DNA of 64,000 nucleotides from Kordiimonas lipolytica (GTDB lineage: Bacteria > Pseudomonadota > Alphaproteobacteria > Sphingomonadales > Kordiimonadaceae): NCBI RefSeq assembly GCF_001550065.1, contig NZ_LRUB01000029.1, positions 1 through 64,000 on the forward strand. Reading direction: 5' to 3'. A model generated the notes under the pieces. It was not told where the DNA came from. It ran no database searches and worked only from the letters and a program-made list of their open reading frames with translations. Made by a program: the position numbers and the translations under genes. Shown here one piece after another: positions 34,315 to 43,788 of the stretch (the stretch's first letter is position 1; every line of letters starts with the position of its first letter).

Positions 34315-37110
34315 TTACTCGACCTTGTTGCCGTCTGCGTCCCAAACCTCGACATTGCCGAGATCCAGTTCACTGATGCCTTCCTTGATCGCTGACCAGT
34401 CACCCACGATCAGCCAGGTCAGCTTCTCTGGGTGGATATTGGCCTGCGCCGCGGCCTTGATTTTTTCGATATCAAGCGCCTTATATTTGGCGGTCAGGCT
34501 TGGCACATAGTCGTTCGAGCGACCAAAGCGGTCATTCGACAGCAGGCTGCCCAGCACAGAACCAGACGTTTCAAACTGGCCCGGCAGGCTGTTCACGGCG
34601 TCAGCAACGAACACTTCAAGCTCTTCAGCTGTCGCAGGCTTGTTGCCCAGGTACGCTGCGAACTCTTTTTCCAGTTCCTGCAGGGACTCTTTCGTCTTGT
34701 CCGTTTGTACCGGTGCATAAACAAGCCACATGCGCTGGCCGCGGGCATCGGTCGTGAAGGTGTAGGCGCCGTAAGCCCAGCCCTTGTCCTCGCGCAGGTT
34801 CATGTTAACCCGGCTAGTGAAATCACCACCCAGGATGCTGCTTGCCATTTCCTGCGTCATGTAGGCTTCGTCGCCCGTCGACGGGAACAAGTGACCTGCA
34901 AGGATCAGCGACTGCGGTGAGCCCGGCTTGTCCATAACAATCACGCGGCCTTCGCTTGGCAACGCCACTTCAGCGACATTCTTGGACGGAACAGGTGTTG
35001 ACGGTGCCCGCCAGTTGCCGAATGCCTTTTCAAGCGCTGCTGTGGCTTCATCCAAAGTGATGTCACCCACCATGAAGATCTTGGCATTGTCCGGGCGGAT
35101 CCAGTCCGTATGGAACTGCACCAGGTCGCTACGCTCCATGCCTTCAATCGCGGCTTCTGTGCCGGAACCGGTATATGGCACGCTGTAGCTATGGCCTGTG
35201 CCGTATAGAAGCGGTGGCAGCGTGCGAAGCGCAAGCTGAACCGGCTGTGCCTTTTCCTGAGCAATGCCCTGAATCCAGCGTGGCTTCAGGCGATCGATTT
35301 CCTCTTGCGGGAAGGCCGGGTTGCGCACCAGGTCAGACGCCAGTGCAAGCGACGATTCCATATTCGCCTTCAGCATGGACATGCTGACATTGCTCATATC
35401 CAGGTTGGAGCCTGTCGAGAGCGTCGCACCCAGGCTTTCAAGCTCAGCCGCCACTTCAAGTGACGTGCGCGTTGGCGTGCCTTCGTCCAGCATCGCGAGC
35501 GCGAAGCTTGCGGTGCCGAGCGGTCGACCGGCATCAGCCGCATAGCCCGCGTCAAACTGCAGGGCCATATTCACAACCGGCACGGTTGGGCGGTTTGCAA
35601 CAACAACCTTCATGCCGTTCGACAGTATCGCTTCCTGAATTTCAGGGAACGTCAGGTCTGGCATTGCACCAACCTCAGGCAGGCCCTTGGACCGGTCAAC
35701 CTGGCTTTCGGCTGTCTGGTATTTCGGATAGGGGCGTACTGTCAGCTGATAGTAGCCCTGGCCCAGCCACTTGTTGGCCGCTTCCTTCACTTCACCCATG
35801 CCCGCATTGTTCAGATGATCCAGGAGGTTCGAATAGAAGCCAGGATCACCGGCATACAGTTCTGAGCGCGCAAGCGCTGTTGCCTTGCCGCCAAAGCCGC
35901 CAATCTGCTCAAGCCCGCGAATTCGGCCAGCCAGAATGCTGGTTTTCGCGCGCTTCAGTTCTTCAGCCGTTGGACCTTCCGCAAGGAACTTGTCCATCTC
36001 GGCGTCGATCAGGCGCTGTACTTCAGCTTCGTCCACGCCTGGCTTCAAGGTCGCCTGAATTTCAAACATAGAAGCAAGCTCAAACGGCTGCGCGCTCACA
36101 TTCACGCTGACCGCAAGCTGGTTCTTGTATACAAGCGCCTGATAGAGGCGCGAGTTCTTGCCGCCGCCAAGCACGTCGGCTGCCAACACCAGTTCGGCAT
36201 AGTCCATGTCCGTGCGTGGTGCCACGGCCCAGTTGCGGTAAACCCGAACCTGCGGGGCTTTCTGGTCCACCATTTCTTCAATGGTGTTGTTTTCGCGCGT
36301 CGGCACCCAGGCCTTGTGTTGCTTCAGCGGCGGGCCTGCCGGGATATCGCCAAAGAATTTGTTCATCTTCTCTTTGGCGGTCTCGACATCAATGTCACCC
36401 GCCAGAACAATCACCGTGTTGGCGGCGCCATAATATTCCTTGAACCAACCCTTCACGTCATCGAGCGACGCGGCGGAAAGGTCTTCCATCGAGCCGATGG
36501 TGGAATGACGGTATGGGTGGCCAACAGGGAACAGACCTTCAAGCTGGCGGTATTCCACCAGGCCATATGGTGCATTGTCGCCCTGGCGTTTTTCGTTCTG
36601 TACAACGCCAATCTGGTTATCCAGCTTTTCCTGCGTCACAGCCCCCAGAAGGTGGCCCATGCGGTCCGATTCCATCCACAGCGCCATATCAAGCGCCGGC
36701 GTTGGAACGTTCTGGAAATAGTTCGTGCGGTCAAACCAGGTGGTGCCGTTCATCGCAGTTGCGCCAACGGCCTTGAAAGGCTTGAAGAATTCGTCGTCAT
36801 AGTTTTCCGACCCGTTGAACATAAGGTGTTCAAACAGGTGGGCAAAACCGGTCTTGCCTTCAGGCTCGTCTTTCGAACCCACATGATACCAAACGCTGAC
36901 AGCCACAATCGGCGCCTTGCGGTCTTCGTGTACGATGACCCGGAGGCCATTATCGAGCGTAAATTTTTCAAATGGAATATCGACCTTCAGGTCCACACTG
37001 GTGTCGACTTCTGCTGCAACAGGCTGAGACTTTGTGTTGCCTTCTTCTGGCTGGCAGGCTGCCAGAGCCGTAAGCGCCACAGCGCCAAGTAGTAGTGATT
37101 TGAAATTCAT
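34315..37110 (-). CDS. M16-family zinc peptidase, double-domain lipoprotein
   Basis: Start at 37110 (MNFKSLLLGAVAL); the earlier ATG at 37119 abuts the GGGGAG ribosome-binding site. This gives 931 residues with a lipobox (LTALAAC) whose Cys would be lipidated, so the enzyme is membrane-anchored in the periplasm. Two M16 units are fused: the first has the inverted zinc motif HLFEH near residue 80 and a distal Glu, and the second (from about 480) lacks an HxxEH, as in pitrilysin-like proteins. It degrades small proteins or peptides. It lies between the two parts of the valine cluster but has no evident link to it. Confidence 0.93.
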   Translation of the reverse strand: MNFKSLLLGAVALTALAACQPEEGNTKSQPVAAEVDTSVDLKVDIPFEKFTLDNGLRVIVHEDRKAPIVAVSVWYHVGSKDEPEGKTGFAHLFEHLMFNGSENYDDEFFKPFKAVGATAMNGTTWFDRTNYFQNVPTPALDMALWMESDRMGHLLGAVTQEKLDNQIGVVQNEKRQGDNAPYGLVEYRQLEGLFPVGHPYRHSTIGSMEDLSAASLDDVKGWFKEYYGAANTVIVLAGDIDVETAKEKMNKFFGDIPAGPPLKQHKAWVPTRENNTIEEMVDQKAPQVRVYRNWAVAPRTDMDYAELVLAADVLGGGKNSRLYQALVYKNQLAVSVNVSAQPFELASMFEIQATLKPGVDEAEVQRLIDAEMDKFLAEGPTAEELKRAKTSILAGRIRGLEQIGGFGGKATALARSELYAGDPGFYSNLLDHLNNAGMGEVKEAANKWLGQGYYQLTVRPYPKYQTAESQVDRSKGLPEVGAMPDLTFPEIQEAILSNGMKVVVANRPTVPVVNMALQFDAGYAADAGRPLGTASFALAMLDEGTPTRTSLEVAAELESLGATLSTGSNLDMSNVSMSMLKANMESSLALASDLVRNPAFPQEEIDRLKPRWIQGIAQEKAQPVQLALRTLPPLLYGTGHSYSVPYTGSGTEAAIEGMERSDLVQFHTDWIRPDNAKIFMVGDITLDEATAALEKAFGNWRAPSTPVPSKNVAEVALPSEGRVIVMDKPGSPQSLILAGHLFPSTGDEAYMTQEMASSILGGDFTSRVNMNLREDKGWAYGAYTFTTDARGQRMWLVYAPVQTDKTKESLQELEKEFAAYLGNKPATAEELEVFVADAVNSLPGQFETSGSVLGSLLSNDRFGRSNDYVPSLTAKYKALDIEKIKAAAQANIHPEKLTWLIVGDWSAIKEGISELDLGNVEVWDADGNKVE

Positions 37111-37220
37111 GAGAATCATCTCCCCGCGTTCTCGTGTTTGGTGGGGCTATGCCCCGCTCCCTCGTTGCTTCGAAGGTATTGATTTACTTGGAACTTTTCT
37201 GTCTCACCCCCAAAACAGAC

Positions 37221-37250
37221 GGGCCCGGAAACACATCATGCTCCGGGCCC
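37221..37250 (-). terminator. Hairpin downstream of mmsA
   Basis: GGGCCCGGA and TCCGGGCCC form a perfect 9-bp stem with a 12-base loop, 8 bp after the mmsA stop on the minus strand. It is followed by GTCTGTTTTG, a modest T-run. Confidence 0.65.
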
Positions 37251-37257
37251 TAGTAAT

Positions 37258-38763
37258 TTAGCTGTTCAGCGTTGGAATTACAAACTCTGCGCCGGACCGG
37301 ATACCCGTTGGCCAACGGGAGGTCACAGTTTTGGTTTTGGTGTAGAAACGAACACCTTCCATGCCGTGCTGGTTGATGTCACCAAAGGCGGAGTTTTTCC
37401 AGCCGCCGAAGGTGTGGAACGCCAGCGGCACAGGGATCGGCACATTGACGCCAACCATGCCCACTTCAACGCGGTTCACATATTCGCGCGCAGTGTCGCC
37501 GTCGCGGGTGTAGATCGAAGTGCCGTTGCCATATTCATGGATGGACGGCAGGCTTGCGGCTTCGTCGAAGCTTTCAGTGCGCATGATCTGCAGCGTCGGA
37601 CCGAATATCTCTTCCTTGTAGGTACGCATCTCCGGCTTGACGTTGTCGAACAGGGAACCACCAAGATAGTAGCCGTTCTCAAAGCCCTGCATCTTATATT
37701 CGAAGTTCCGGCCATCAACGACCACGGAAGCGCCTTCCTGCTCAGCCAGGTCAAGATAACCGCGTACTTTCGCCAGATGGTCAGCTGTCACCAGCGGGCC
37801 CATTTCGGCTTCCATGTCCATGGAGTGGCCGATCTTCAGCGCTTCAACACGTGGCTTCAGCATCTCAACCAGCTTGTCAGCAGTTGCCTTGCCCACAGGA
37901 ACAGCCACGGAAATCGCCATGCAGCGCTCGCCTGCAGAACCATAGGCCGCTCCGATCAGCGCATCGCTTACCTGCTCAAGGTCAGCATCCGGCATGATCA
38001 GCATGTGGTTCTTCGCGCCACCCATTGCCTGGCAGCGTTTGCCATGCGCGGTTGCGGTTGCGTAAACATACTGTGCGATCGGCGTGGAGCCCACAAAGGA
38101 CACGGCCTTCACGCGTGGGTCGGTACAAACTGTATCAACAGCTTCTTTGTCGCCGTTCACTACGTTGAACACACCATCCGGCAGGCCAGCTTCGGCCCAG
38201 CATTTGGCCAGCATCAGCGGCACAGTCGGGTCTTTTTCCGATGGCTTCAGAACGTATGTGTTGCCGCAAGCAATCGCCACACAGCTCATCCACAGCGGGA
38301 TCATGGCCGGGAAGTTGAACGGCGTGATGCCCGCAACAACGCCCAGCGGCTTGCGCATGCTATACATGTCGATACCGGTAGAAACATTATCGGAAAATTC
38401 GCCCTTGATCAGGTGCGGGATGCCTTGTGCGAACTCGGCAACCTCAAGGCCGCGCTGCACATCGCCCTGCGCGTCAGAGAACACCTTGCCGTGCTCAGAC
38501 GCCAGCGCTTCAGCAAGCGCGTCCTTTTCGCGGTACAGAATGTGCACCAGGTTCTGCAGAACGCGCGCGCGCTTTACAACAGACGTTGCGGCCCATGCCG
38601 GAAATGCTGCATCCGCTGCCGCGATCGCGTCTTCAACCTGCGCCTTGCTGGCCAGCGATACCTTACCTGCCTGCTCGCCCGTGGATGGGTTGAAAATCGG
38701 ACCAAACCGGCCGGACGTGCCTTCTACGTCCTTGCCGCCAATATAGTGATGACGCTCATACAT
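37258..38763 (-). CDS. mmsA: Methylmalonate-semialdehyde dehydrogenase (CoA-acylating)
   Basis: A 501-residue CoA-dependent ALDH with the MmsA-type start (HYIGGKDVEGTSGRFGPIFNP), ITPFNFPAMIPLWM, FVGSTPIAQYV, AMGGAKNHM (where the usual general-base Glu is replaced, as in CoA-acylating members), and GSAGERCMAI with the catalytic Cys near residue 285. It converts methylmalonate semialdehyde to propionyl-CoA, the last step of valine breakdown, and also acts in inositol catabolism. The gene is divergent from a LysR regulator and shares a region with a strong inverted repeat. Confidence 0.95.
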   Translation of the reverse strand: MYERHHYIGGKDVEGTSGRFGPIFNPSTGEQAGKVSLASKAQVEDAIAAADAAFPAWAATSVVKRARVLQNLVHILYREKDALAEALASEHGKVFSDAQGDVQRGLEVAEFAQGIPHLIKGEFSDNVSTGIDMYSMRKPLGVVAGITPFNFPAMIPLWMSCVAIACGNTYVLKPSEKDPTVPLMLAKCWAEAGLPDGVFNVVNGDKEAVDTVCTDPRVKAVSFVGSTPIAQYVYATATAHGKRCQAMGGAKNHMLIMPDADLEQVSDALIGAAYGSAGERCMAISVAVPVGKATADKLVEMLKPRVEALKIGHSMDMEAEMGPLVTADHLAKVRGYLDLAEQEGASVVVDGRNFEYKMQGFENGYYLGGSLFDNVKPEMRTYKEEIFGPTLQIMRTESFDEAASLPSIHEYGNGTSIYTRDGDTAREYVNRVEVGMVGVNVPIPVPLAFHTFGGWKNSAFGDINQHGMEGVRFYTKTKTVTSRWPTGIRSGAEFVIPTLNS

Positions 38764-38867
38764 GCGTTAAGTCTCCAAAATGATACACGCGGCCGCCGTC
38801 CGGGAAATCGGACATTCAAAGGTCGTGGGCCGCGACTCCGCCCCAAAATCCGGCACACCCTATAACA

Positions 38868-38933
38868 TGCAATATTGCACGTCACTGAGAAGTTTTGCAT
38901 TATAGTTTGTGCAATTATGCACAAACTATAATG
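38868..38933. promoter_or_regulatory. LysR-type operator: 12-bp palindrome plus 16-bp perfect inverted repeat
   Basis: The mmsA-lysR gap contains TGCAATATTGCA (38868-38879) and a perfect 16-bp inverted repeat, CATTATAGTTTGTGCA and TGCACAAACTATAATG, around a 4-base centre (38898-38933), ending 10 bp before the LysR ATG. Both share the TGCA core and fit T-N11-A boxes. This is the likely binding site for the LysR protein controlling itself and mmsA. Confidence 0.75.
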
Positions 38934-38943
38934 GTGCCTCAAA

Positions 38944-39840
38944 ATGTTCGATTGGAACGACATGCGCTATTTCCTGGAGCTGGCGCGGCGCGGCAAGCTG
39001 GCTGCGGCAGCGCTCAGGCTGGGCGTTGATCACACAACGGTTTCGCGCCGCATTACAGCGCTTGAAAAGGAACTGGGCATTGAGCTGTTCGACCGGGAAA
39101 ATCGGGCCTACAAGCTGAACGCCGACGGGCGCCGCATGCTTGCCTATGCCGAAAGGATGGAGGCCAGTTCACTTGCGCTGATGGACGAGGTGGCACCTGT
39201 GGCCTCAGGCCCCCAGGGTACGGTGCGACTTTCCACGCCCGAAGCCTTCGGCAGCCAGTTTCTGGTTCGCCACTGCATGGGCTTCCGCCAAAGGAACCCG
39301 GGCATCACGCTCGAGCTGGTCGCAGAGACCCGGTCACTGAACCTGAGCAGGCGGGAAGCAGACGCCGCCATCACGCTGGCACGGCCAAGCCACGGCCGGA
39401 TCGTCAGCGAAAAGGCGGGGGTTTACCGCCTGCGCCTTTATGCGGCGCCAAGCTATCTGCAGCAACACCCACCCATCGTCAGCCTGTCTGACCTGAAGCA
39501 TCACCATTTCATCTGGTATGTGGATGACCTGCTGCCGCTGCCGGAACTGCAGATGCTGGATAAGGCCATCAGTGACCCGCATGTGATTTTTCGCACCACC
39601 AGCGTAACCGGGCAGGCAAACGCCGCCGAGGCGGGCCTTGGGATCGCACTTCTGCCCTGCTATTTGGCAGACCGCATCAAGGGCATTACGCCAGTCCTGC
39701 CAAGCGAAATTTCTGTGCTCCGCGACCTATGGCTGGTGGTTCATGACGACCTCAGACCAGAAGCCCATATGGACCAGGTCTGTACTTTCCTGACCACGCT
39801 GATTGCTTCGGAACGGCGCACGCTTTTGGGGGCTCTGTAA
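38944..39840 (+). CDS. LysR-family transcriptional regulator
   Basis: A 298-residue LysR regulator. The winged helix-turn-helix covers residues 1-60 (RYFLELARRGKLAAAALRLG, then TVSRRITALEKELGIELFDR), and the C-terminal effector-binding domain follows from about residue 90. The ribosome-binding site is weak, and a long inverted repeat sits just upstream of the start. It is divergent from mmsA and is the obvious candidate to regulate it, in response to a valine-pathway intermediate or another ligand. This sequence type belongs to the large single-gene LTTR group of alphaproteobacteria. Confidence 0.92.
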   Translation: MFDWNDMRYFLELARRGKLAAAALRLGVDHTTVSRRITALEKELGIELFDRENRAYKLNADGRRMLAYAERMEASSLALMDEVAPVASGPQGTVRLSTPEAFGSQFLVRHCMGFRQRNPGITLELVAETRSLNLSRREADAAITLARPSHGRIVSEKAGVYRLRLYAAPSYLQQHPPIVSLSDLKHHHFIWYVDDLLPLPELQMLDKAISDPHVIFRTTSVTGQANAAEAGLGIALLPCYLADRIKGITPVLPSEISVLRDLWLVVHDDLRPEAHMDQVCTFLTTLIASERRTLLGAL

Positions 39841-39848
39841 AGTAACAG

Positions 39849-41000
39849 CTATTCAGCCGCTTTCGTAATCACGCGCTCTTTGGGGAACTTCAGGCAGATA
39901 TTAGTGCCCACACCCTTCTGGCTTTCGATAAAGATATCGCCACCATGAAGCTGGATGAAGGTTCGCACCAGTGACAAACCAAGGCCCGTACCTTCGTGGC
40001 TCCGTGTCAGCACGCTTTCGATCTGGCCGAAGGGCTCAAGGGCGGTTGCAATTTCTTCGTCTGTCATGCCTTCACCTGTATCCTTGACGATGATGGCATA
40101 GCTGTTGTCTGGCAGCACAGTGCATCCTGCGGTAATGGTTCCGCCCGCCGGTGTGAATTTGATGGCGTTCGACAGAAGATTCAATAGCATCTGCTTGACG
40201 ATGCGGCGGTCCGCCCAGACATGCAGCTCACGCGTGATCTCCGAATCAACAAGAAGCCCTTTTTCCTTGGCGTTGAACTCAACAATTGGCAGGCATTCAT
40301 CCACCAACTCATCAAGGCAGAATTCTTCTTCGTCCAGTTCAAGCTTGCCGGCTTCCACCTTGGCAAGGTCAAGAATGTCGCTGATGATATCCAAGAGTAA
40401 CTTGCCGCTGCGGTTGATCAGGTGGCTGTATTCCTGGTAGCGCTCTTCTCCTAGACGGCCAAAAACCTGCAGGTTCATCACTTCTGAAAAGCCAATGATG
40501 GCATTGAGCGGCGTCCTCAGTTCATGGCTCATTTTCGCCAGGAATTCGGTTTTGGCGCGATTGGCCCGCTCTGCTTCTTCAACAGCGCGCTGCAGTTCCT
40601 GCGTGCGCTGCAGAAGGTCCGCTTCCGCTTTCTTACGGCGGCGCACTTCGTCTTCCCACAGCAGCGAAATCTTGAACCAGCGCGAAAGGCCCAGCGCCAT
40701 CAGGAAAATACCCGGCACATAGCCAAATGCCGCAACCATCAGGTTCCAGGTATCCTTGCCCGCCATGGCATCCATATGGGACTTCAGCGTGGTTTCTTCG
40801 AGATAGTCGACAAGGGCAGCAACGCTGAGGATCGCCGACCCGAGGAGAATCATCTTCAGGCCACGATCAAGGCCCTTGATCCGCCTGACTTTGGCAAGCA
40901 GCATCAAGGGTACCATGGTGATACCCAGGAAAATCAGAAGATCAGCGTGCACTATTCCCACTCGTGCCCCCCAATGGCAAGGAATAGCCCTCTCGGGCAC
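39849..41000 (-). CDS. Membrane sensor histidine kinase
   Basis: A 383-residue kinase. Three hydrophobic segments lie at about 18-36, 48-65 and 88-105, then a coiled-coil-like linker (about 115-150), the H-box [19 protein letters not shown] with phosphorylated H159, and an HATPase_c domain with [10 protein letters not shown] (N-box), DTGEGM (G1) and GTGLGLSL (G2). The start used is a GTG at 41000; a second GTG fourteen codons in would also fit. No response regulator gene is adjacent, so it is an orphan kinase or works with a distant partner. It converges with the LysR gene, 8 bp apart. Confidence 0.9.
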   Translation of the reverse strand: MPERAIPCHWGARVGIVHADLLIFLGITMVPLMLLAKVRRIKGLDRGLKMILLGSAILSVAALVDYLEETTLKSHMDAMAGKDTWNLMVAAFGYVPGIFLMALGLSRWFKISLLWEDEVRRRKKAEADLLQRTQELQRAVEEAERANRAKTEFLAKMSHELRTPLNAIIGFSEVMNLQVFGRLGEERYQEYSHLINRSGKLLLDIISDILDLAKVEAGKLELDEEEFCLDELVDECLPIVEFNAKEKGLLVDSEITRELHVWADRRIVKQMLLNLLSNAIKFTPAGGTITAGCTVLPDNSYAIIVKDTGEGMTDEEIATALEPFGQIESVLTRSHEGTGLGLSLVRTFIQLHGGDIFIESQKGVGTNICLKFPKERVITKAAE

Positions 41001-41279
41001 TATTTCCCTCCCTATGCCGCGCAGCCAATGGCGTCCGCAAACAATCGGGAGATAATCCGCTAGACCTTTAAGGTCCTCTTTCTGTTAATAGTTCGCTCCG
41101 CCCGGTTCGGCAACTATTACCTGCAGCAGCAGCACCAAATACTAACCCATATTTCTTGTTGTTGTCACTTGAGCGTCCCCCATGCGGCAGCTTGCCGCAA
41201 GAAATGCTTTCATTTGATTACAAAGCCCCTAACCGATAAAGATAGCCTGCAGTCGGGCTTCAGGCATTCGGGGAAACAC
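41001..41279. other. Intergenic region with two hairpins upstream of the PhyH-like gene
   Basis: The divergent promoters of the kinase and the PhyH-like gene lie here. AATAGTT/AACTATT flank a GC-rich centre near 41085-41117, and TGCGGCA-GCT-TGCCGCA forms a hairpin at 41183-41199 in the likely leader of the plus-strand gene. No gene or known riboswitch was recognised. Confidence 0.35.
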
Positions 41280-42305
41280 ATGCGTCGCGCCTTCAAAATA
41301 CATATGTGGCCTGTCTGGATTCTGGCCCTTGGGACCCAGGGCAAGTCCTTCAAGGCCAATCCGATCATCGGGTCCCCTATCCTGAACAGGCTTGGACTGC
41401 ATATGATCAGGGTCCTGCTTGCGCGCGCGACAGCACACCTCCGTTGGATGATGCTTGCCCACAAAATGCCGAAAGCCCTGCGCCAGACCTTCCAGCGTGA
41501 TGGCTTTTGCATGGTGCCTGACTTCCTGAACAAGGAAACGCTGGAGAATATCCGGGCGGAGGTAGCTGCATACGACGGTGAAGTGCGGCAGATGACACAG
41601 GGCAATACAGCCACGCAGCGCATCCTGCTGGATCACGCGGCGCTTGAAGGCCGCCCAGCGCTGAAGTCTGCGACTGAGAACAAGCGCTTCCTTGACCTTC
41701 TGGCCTATGGCGGCGCCACCGCCATTCGGCCGATGCTTTATATCCAGCGAATCCGCAACGGCTTCAGAAGCGGCAAGGCTGACCCCCAAAAAACGATGCA
41801 TGCAGACACCTTCCACCCCACCATGAAAGCCTGGCTGTTCCTTGAGGACGTTGAGGTAGAAGACGGCCCCTTCACCTATGTTCGTGGGTCGAACCGGCTA
41901 TCGTGGAAGCGCTTCAAATGGGAATACCGGCGGTCCTGCGTGGCAGCTAACATCGGGGATGGCTATTCCGAAAAAGGCTCATTCCGTGCCGGGCCCGAGG
42001 ACCTGGAGGCCATGGGCCTGCCCGCACCAGAAGGCCTTACAGCCAAGGCAGGCACGCTCGTAATTGCCAACACCAACGGCTTCCACGGTCGCGGCCAGGC
42101 CAAGGACGGCGCCAACAGGATCGAGCTGTGGGCCTACAGCCGCCATAATCCGTTTTCCATCCTGCCCGGTTTCGGCCTCCGGTGGCGCATGCGGCTGGAG
42201 CACGCGATTTTGCACCGTTTCTGGCGCCACAAGGACAAGGTCGCAGCGTCGAAAAACAGCCGCGCCAGCTGGCACCTGATCAATGCGCATGACATGCTGG
42301 ACTGA
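41280..42305 (+). CDS. Phytanoyl-CoA dioxygenase-like Fe(II)/2-oxoglutarate enzyme
   Basis: ATG at 41280 (MRRAFKIHMWPVWI) follows GGGGAA; 341 residues. A PhyH-like double-stranded beta helix is supported by the RQTFQRDGFCMVPDFL start of the fold, a likely metal pair in MHADTFHP (HxD), the LFLEDVEVEDGPFTYVRGSNR strand typical of the family, and a distal His in NGFHGRGQ. A basic residue for 2-oxoglutarate lies about ten residues later (NRIELW). The family hydroxylates diverse small molecules. The N-terminal 50 residues look membrane-associated. It is a lone gene, so the substrate is unknown. Confidence 0.83.
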   Translation: MRRAFKIHMWPVWILALGTQGKSFKANPIIGSPILNRLGLHMIRVLLARATAHLRWMMLAHKMPKALRQTFQRDGFCMVPDFLNKETLENIRAEVAAYDGEVRQMTQGNTATQRILLDHAALEGRPALKSATENKRFLDLLAYGGATAIRPMLYIQRIRNGFRSGKADPQKTMHADTFHPTMKAWLFLEDVEVEDGPFTYVRGSNRLSWKRFKWEYRRSCVAANIGDGYSEKGSFRAGPEDLEAMGLPAPEGLTAKAGTLVIANTNGFHGRGQAKDGANRIELWAYSRHNPFSILPGFGLRWRMRLEHAILHRFWRHKDKVAASKNSRASWHLINAHDMLD

Positions 42306-42416
42306 TTACTGCCCCATTCCGATACACGAGTTTCAAAAAAAGGCCTGAATTCTGTTTAGAAATCAGGTATCTGCCGTTATGCTTCACGCAAACGGGCATC
42401 AGGGGGATGTTATTCT

Positions 42417-43784
42417 ATGCCGCATAAAGACCTAGCTGTCGTAGTCCTGGCCGCCGGCAAGGGAACCCGCATGAAATCGGCGCTGCATAAAGTGCTGCAC
42501 CCTGTTGGCGGGCGCCCCATGCTGCATCACCTGCTGGCAACCGTTGACGCGCTTCAGCCCAGCCGGAAAATCCTGGTGGTCGGTGCCGGGCGCGAACAGG
42601 TGGAAGCCGCTACAAGCGGCTGCGAGATTGTTACGCAGGCGGAACAACATGGCACAGGCCACGCCGTCATGGTTGCCCGCGATGCCCTTGAAGGCCACAG
42701 CGGAGACGTACTGGTGCTATATGGCGACGTACCTTTTGTTCCGCTGGAAGTAATGCATTCCATGATCGATGCCCGCACGCGCGACACCAATGCAGGCCTT
42801 GTTGTGTTGGGCTTCACACCGGAAGACCCGGGCCGCTACGGCCGTCTGGTACTGGATGACGGTGGCACGCTGGAGCGTATTGTCGAATATAAGGACGCCA
42901 CAGAGGCCGAGCGCGCCATCACGCTTTGCAACAGCGGCATGATGCTGATTGACGGCAGCGCGCTTTTTGGCTGGCTGGACCAACTGTCGAACAACAATGC
43001 GGCGGGTGAATATTACCTGACTGACCTTGTAGCTGTTGCCCGCAAGGACGGGCGCACCATCGCCGTGACCCTGGCGGCCGAAGAAGACGTGCTTGGTGTC
43101 AACAGCCGCGCCGACCTGGCGCTGGCCGAAGCCTGCTTCCAAAGAGCCAAACGCGAAGAGGCCATGGCCGCAGGCGTGACCCTGATCGATCCCGCCACCA
43201 CCTATTTCAGCTATGACACAGTAATCGGCCAGGATGTCACCATTGAGCCCGGCGTCTTCTTCGGCCCCGGCGTAACAGTGGAAAACGGCGCCACCATCAA
43301 GGCATACAGCCACCTGGAAGGCGCAACAGTGCGCAAGGGCGCAAGCGTTGGCCCGTTCGCGCGCCTCAGGACCGCCGCCGACATCGGCGAAGGTGCCAAG
43401 ATCGGCAACTTCGTGGAGGTCAAGAAAGCCACACTGGACAAGGGCGTGAAAGTAAGCCACCTGAGCTATATTGGCGATGCCACCATCGGCGCTGACGCCA
43501 ACATTGGCGCAGGCACCATCACCTGCAATTATGACGGCTTCCTCAAGTTCCAGACCATCATTGGTGCAGGCGCCTTTATCGGCTCGAACACCGCGCTTGT
43601 GGCACCCGTGACAGTGGGCGAAGGTGCCATGGTGGGCGCAGGCAGCGTGATCACCAAGGATGTGGATGACCACGCCCTCGCGGTTGGCCGCGGCAAACAG
43701 ATGGGCAAGGCAGGCTTCGCCGCCAAGTTCCGGGAAGAACAGGCCGCCAAGAAAGCGGCTGAAAAGAACAAGAAAGGGTCCTGA
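42417..43784 (+). CDS. glmU: GlmU, bifunctional GlcN-1-P acetyltransferase / GlcNAc-1-P uridylyltransferase
   Basis: A 455-residue enzyme. The N-terminal uridylyltransferase has VVLAAGKGTRMKS (residues about 9-20), QHGTGHAV and LYGDVP. The C-terminal half is a left-handed beta-helix of hexapeptide repeats, with FVEVKKATLDKG and NYDGFLKFQT, carrying the acetyltransferase site. It makes UDP-GlcNAc for peptidoglycan and lipopolysaccharide. glmS follows after 4 bp, so the two consecutive enzymes of the pathway are co-expressed. GGGGG lies about a dozen bases before the ATG. Confidence 0.97.
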   Translation: MPHKDLAVVVLAAGKGTRMKSALHKVLHPVGGRPMLHHLLATVDALQPSRKILVVGAGREQVEAATSGCEIVTQAEQHGTGHAVMVARDALEGHSGDVLVLYGDVPFVPLEVMHSMIDARTRDTNAGLVVLGFTPEDPGRYGRLVLDDGGTLERIVEYKDATEAERAITLCNSGMMLIDGSALFGWLDQLSNNNAAGEYYLTDLVAVARKDGRTIAVTLAAEEDVLGVNSRADLALAEACFQRAKREEAMAAGVTLIDPATTYFSYDTVIGQDVTIEPGVFFGPGVTVENGATIKAYSHLEGATVRKGASVGPFARLRTAADIGEGAKIGNFVEVKKATLDKGVKVSHLSYIGDATIGADANIGAGTITCNYDGFLKFQTIIGAGAFIGSNTALVAPVTVGEGAMVGAGSVITKDVDDHALAVGRGKQMGKAGFAAKFREEQAAKKAAEKNKKGS

Positions 43785-43788
43785 GGAA

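Noticed and set aside
37366..38865. A 499-codon plus-strand frame opposite mmsA
   Set aside because: Antisense to a well-supported MmsA; the product has no recognisable family and a shadow-like composition.
43785..43788. Possible glmS ribozyme
   Set aside because: Only 4 bp separate glmU and glmS; there is no room for a leader ribozyme, and that element is mainly found in Gram-positive bacteria.
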